In this document: positions 6,835 through 8,948 of the stretch, piece by piece | How positions within the stretch are numbered: position 1 is the first letter of the stretch | How the letters are laid out: each line of letters begins with the position of its first letter | Source of the DNA: Acidimicrobiia bacterium | Lineage (GTDB): Bacteria; Actinomycetota; Acidimicrobiia; Acidimicrobiales; Iamiaceae | DNA length: 8,948 nt | NCBI GenBank assembly: GCA_019247975.1 | Contig: JAFBAD010000161.1 | Span: forward strand, 1-8,948 | Direction: 5' to 3' | Translations under genes and position numbers: made by a program | Notes under the pieces: generated by a model | The model's database searches: none | What the model was told of the DNA's origin: nothing | The model's input: the letters and a program-made list of their open reading frames with translations, nothing else

Positions 6835-6873
6835 AGGACGGGCCTGGTGCTCGCAACCAGGCCGGTCCTTCAG
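6831..6873. terminator. Hairpin terminator after the regulator (CTGAAGG family, copy 2)
   Basis: An 18-position stem with one mismatch (6840/6864): left arm ctgaaggacgggcctggt (6831-6848), 7-base loop (6849-6855), right arm 6856-6873. The regulator's TGA (6832-6834) is part of the CTGAAGG stem base. No T-run follows; the sequence after it, ttcgtcg, also follows copy 3. It separates the regulator from the next gene, which has its own promoter 11 bases downstream. Confidence 0.8.
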
Positions 6874-6883
6874 TTCGTCGTCG

Positions 6884-6889
6884 TACTCT
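6884..6889 (+). promoter_or_regulatory. -10 box for a leaderless gamma-glutamyltransferase-family transcript
   Basis: TACTCT fits TANNNT and is followed by exactly seven bases and then the A of the ATG at 6897. There is no Shine-Dalgarno in the short gap, consistent with leaderless initiation. It lies just beyond the copy 2 hairpin, so the gene is likely transcribed independently of the regulator. No -35 recognised. Confidence 0.55.
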
Positions 6890-6896
6890 CCACCGC

Positions 6897-8480
6897 ATGA
6901 GCGGCTGGTCGACCGAATCGGTGCCCGGACCGAACGGCGTGGTCTGCTCGGTGGACCGGCAGGCGTCGGCGTGCGGCGTCGCCGTGCTGCAGGCCGGCGG
7001 CAACGCGGTCGACGCCGCGGTCGCCACCAGTGCTGCGCTCGCGGTGACGACGCCCCACATGTGCGGGATGGGCGGCGACCTGTTCGCGCTCGTGCACGGT
7101 CCGCTGAACGCCGACGCCGAGCCGGCGGTCCTCAACTCGTCGGGCCGGGCCGGGAGCGGTGCCGACCCCGACCGGCTGCGGTCCGAGGGCAATACCACCA
7201 TGCCGTTCCGCGGTGACGTGCGCAGCGCGCCGGTGCCGGGCTGCGTCGACGGCTGGACGACCCTGCACGGACGCTTCGGTGCGCTCCCGTTGGCCGACGT
7301 CCTCGCCCCGGCCATCGCCCTCGCCGAAGACGGCAGCTCGCTCTCGCCGCTCCTCGCCTTCACCCTGTCGATGCTCGAAGCGGTCGAGGGCTGCGAGGAG
7401 CTGACCGGGGCCGATCCCGATGCCGCCGAGATCCGCCGGCCGGGCGTGGCCCGCATGTTGCGGGCGGTCGTGGCGGAGGGCCGGGACGGCTTCTACCGCG
7501 GTGAGTTCGGCGAGGGCCTGCTCGCAGTGGGCCACGGTGAGTACACCGAGGACGACCTCGCCCGCAGCCAGGCCGAGTGGGTGCCGGGACTCGCCCTCGA
7601 CGTGTGGGGTCACCGGGTCTGGACCGTGCCGCCGAACTCGCAGGGCTACCTGTCGCTCGCCGGGGCGCGTATCGCCGAGCGGGCCGGGCTGCCGTTCGAT
7701 CCGGCCGACGGCCTCTGGGCCCACCTCACCGTGGAGGCCGCCCGCATGGCCGGCTTCGACCGGCCCGACCTCCTCCACGACCGGGCCGACGGCACCGCGC
7801 TGATCGCCCCCGACCGGCTCGACCAGCGGGCCGCCCGCATCGATCCCGACCGGGCCGCCGACGTGGCGTCGCTCGCCGCCGGCGGCGGGACCATCTTCAT
7901 GTGCACGGCCGACGGCGCCGGCAACGCGGTCAGCCTGATCCAGTCGAACGCCTCGGGGTTCGGCTGCCACGTCGCGGTGCCGGGTAGCGGCGTGCTGCTC
8001 CACAACCGGGGCATCGGCTTCTCGCTCCGCCCCGGCCACCCCGCCGAGTACGGGCCCGGCCGGCGCCCGCCGCACACGCTGTCGCCCGCGCTGGTCACCA
8101 CCACTGACGGCCGGCTGCGAACGGTGCTCGGCTCGATGGGCGGTGACTCCCAGCCGCAGATCGTGCTGCAGATGCTCGCCCGGCTGCTGCACGCCGGGGA
8201 GGACCCGGGCACCATCATCGGCGCGCCGCGCTGGGTGCTCGGCCGCGACGGCGGCAGCGGCTTCGACGTGTGGGAGGGCGATGGCGACACCCACGTCCGC
8301 ATCGAGACCCACGCGCCCGATGCGTGGGAGGACGGCCTCGCCCGCCGCGGCCACGACGTCCGCCGGGCCGAGTCCGACGTCGCCGGCTTCGGCCACGCCC
8401 ACCTCATCGACCTCACACCCGACGGCCCGGTCGGCGCGAGCGACCCCCGCGCCATCGTCGGCGCCGCCCTCCCCGCCTGA
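6897..8480 (+). CDS. Gamma-glutamyltransferase-family Ntn hydrolase (probably cytoplasmic amidohydrolase)
   Basis: 527 residues. The large-subunit part has GGNAVDAAVA (34-43) and CGMGGDLFALV (56-66), hallmark GGT segments, and a probable substrate-binding Arg at about 84. The autoprocessing nucleophile is most likely Thr332 in GGGTIFMCTADG (329-340), giving subunits of about 331 and 196 residues. After it come GNAVSLIQSNASGFG (342-356) and GSMGGDSQPQ (412-421). Classical glutathione-degrading GGT has a T-T-H-x-S nucleophile loop, an S-S glutamyl contact and a signal peptide. Here there is none: the start MSGWSTESVPG is not a secretion signal, and the G-D-x-Q-P-Q motif is that of the GGT-like amidohydrolase/acylase branch (oxamate amidohydrolase or YwrD types). 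It probably hydrolyses an amide or gamma-glutamyl bond inside the cell. It has its own leaderless promoter, converges on the crotonase gene, and lies next to an amine-catabolic unit. The family is firm; the substrate unknown. Confidence 0.9.
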   Translation: MSGWSTESVPGPNGVVCSVDRQASACGVAVLQAGGNAVDAAVATSAALAVTTPHMCGMGGDLFALVHGPLNADAEPAVLNSSGRAGSGADPDRLRSEGNTTMPFRGDVRSAPVPGCVDGWTTLHGRFGALPLADVLAPAIALAEDGSSLSPLLAFTLSMLEAVEGCEELTGADPDAAEIRRPGVARMLRAVVAEGRDGFYRGEFGEGLLAVGHGEYTEDDLARSQAEWVPGLALDVWGHRVWTVPPNSQGYLSLAGARIAERAGLPFDPADGLWAHLTVEAARMAGFDRPDLLHDRADGTALIAPDRLDQRAARIDPDRAADVASLAAGGGTIFMCTADGAGNAVSLIQSNASGFGCHVAVPGSGVLLHNRGIGFSLRPGHPAEYGPGRRPPHTLSPALVTTTDGRLRTVLGSMGGDSQPQIVLQMLARLLHAGEDPGTIIGAPRWVLGRDGGSGFDVWEGDGDTHVRIETHAPDAWEDGLARRGHDVRRAESDVAGFGHAHLIDLTPDGPVGASDPRAIVGAALPA

Positions 8481-8527
8481 ACTGAAGGACCCGCCCGGCG
8501 CGGACGGCCGGGCCCGTCCTTCAGTTC
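8479..8527. terminator. Bidirectional hairpin terminator between convergent genes (CTGAAGG family, copy 3)
   Basis: A 21-position stem with two adjacent mismatches (8491/8515, 8492/8514) and a 7-base loop (8500-8506). Left arm 8479-8499 contains ctgaaggacccgcccggc; right arm 8507-8527 ends in ccttcagttc. It overlaps the last two bases of the plus-strand TGA (8478-8480) and contains the crotonase TGA (minus strand, 8521-8523) in the CTGAAGG motif. The left arm matches copy 1 at 17 of 19 bases. No T-run on either side. Confidence 0.82.
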
Positions 8528-8948
8528 GTCGCGTCGCCGAAGTTCGGGGCCCGGCGCTCCATCTCGGACATGACCGCCTCGATCTGATTCGGGCTGCCCA
8601 GGAGCTGGCCCATCAGCCGGGACTCTTCGAGGAACGACTCGGCCCGGGTCCGCTCCGCGGCCGCCTCCAGCAGCGCCTTGGCGGCCCGGATGGCGTCGGG
8701 GTTGCGGCCCGCGATCTCGTGGGCCAGCGCGAACGCATCCGCTCGGGGGTCCTCGGAGACGTGCGTCGCGAGCCCGAGCTCGAACGCCTCGCGGCCGGAG
8801 ATGCGCCGGGCCGTGTAGGTCAGCTCCTTCGCGACGTCGAGGCCGACCAGGCGGATGAGCGTCGGGATGCCGGTCATGTCCGGAACGATCCCCCAGCGCA
8901 CCTCCATCACCGACATGGACGCCTCGGGGTGGATGTAGCGGATGTCGC
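8521..8948 (-). CDS. Enoyl-CoA hydratase/isomerase (crotonase) family protein, C-terminal part (5' end outside window)
   Basis: Minus-strand gene still open at the window edge; 141 residues are present, about the C-terminal half of a usual 250-280-residue crotonase. It begins DIRYIHPEASMSVMEVRWGI, where the Glu of MEVRWG corresponds to the second catalytic glutamate of enoyl-CoA hydratase (E164 in the rat enzyme), and continues VPDM, LIRLVGLDVAKELTYTARRI, the usual G-x-x-x-A-x-E-L-x-x-T pattern, and EAFELGLATHV. The oxyanion-hole N-terminal half and the first catalytic glutamate lie outside, so hydratase versus isomerase activity cannot be decided. An internal ATG at 8916 is not the true start, because conserved family sequence continues upstream of it. 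Likely role: beta-oxidation-type acyl-CoA chemistry in the cytoplasm. It converges on the Ntn hydrolase gene and shares its terminator. Confidence 0.9.
   Translation of the reverse strand, partial: DIRYIHPEASMSVMEVRWGIVPDMTGIPTLIRLVGLDVAKELTYTARRISGREAFELGLATHVSEDPRADAFALAHEIAGRNPDAIRAAKALLEAAAERTRAESFLEESRLMGQLLGSPNQIEAVMSEMERRAPNFGDATN

Noticed and set aside
6870..8402. 510-residue minus-strand open frame antisense to the GGT-family gene.
   Set aside because: The plus-strand frame has GGT motifs from end to end. The antisense frame is Gly/Arg/Val-rich without recognisable motifs and would cross the copy 2 hairpin.
8521..8916. Taking ATG 8916 as the start of a complete 131-residue protein.
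   Set aside because: The frame stays open to the window edge with conserved crotonase sequence before that ATG, and the oxyanion-hole half of the domain would be missing.

Overview
The window is a compact, very GC-rich stretch of bacterial chromosome. Third codon positions are mostly G or C, GTG starts are frequent, and three genes appear to be read from leaderless promoters. This points to Actinomycetota; Acidimicrobiia is my guess on style alone, not a demonstrated placement. There is no RNA gene, insertion sequence, CRISPR array or phage gene, and no gene-free stretch longer than about 62 bases.

Layout, left to right. The tail of a glycerophosphodiester phosphodiesterase (+) is followed after one base by an AMP-forming acyl-CoA synthetase (+). 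That pair converges on a minus-strand group transcribed right to left: aldehyde dehydrogenase, class III aminotransferase (4-base ATGA overlap), then an FAD-linked oxidase resembling D-2-hydroxyglutarate dehydrogenase. The oxidase is separated from the aminotransferase by a 52-bp near-perfect inverted repeat. Divergent from the aldehyde dehydrogenase, with only 24 bp between starts, is a MurR/RpiR-type regulator (+). Next is a gamma-glutamyltransferase-family Ntn hydrolase (+) with its own promoter. It converges on the 3' part of a crotonase-family gene (-) cut by the window edge.

Functionally, the centre looks like a locally regulated catabolic unit. An omega-amino compound would be transaminated to a semialdehyde, oxidised to an acid, and a D-2-hydroxy acid oxidised by the flavoenzyme, under an SIS-domain regulator that senses a small anionic ligand. 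The Ntn hydrolase could release the amine or acid from an amide or gamma-glutamyl conjugate. The substrate cannot be read from the sequence. The flanking acyl-CoA synthetase and crotonase are ordinary acyl-CoA enzymes.

The most unusual content is non-coding. Three hairpins at gene ends share the stem-base motif CTGAAGG/CCTTCAG, and three genes take their TGA stop from that motif. The two divergent -10 boxes overlap by two bases, and TANNNT-N7-start occurs at all three genes that need their own promoter.
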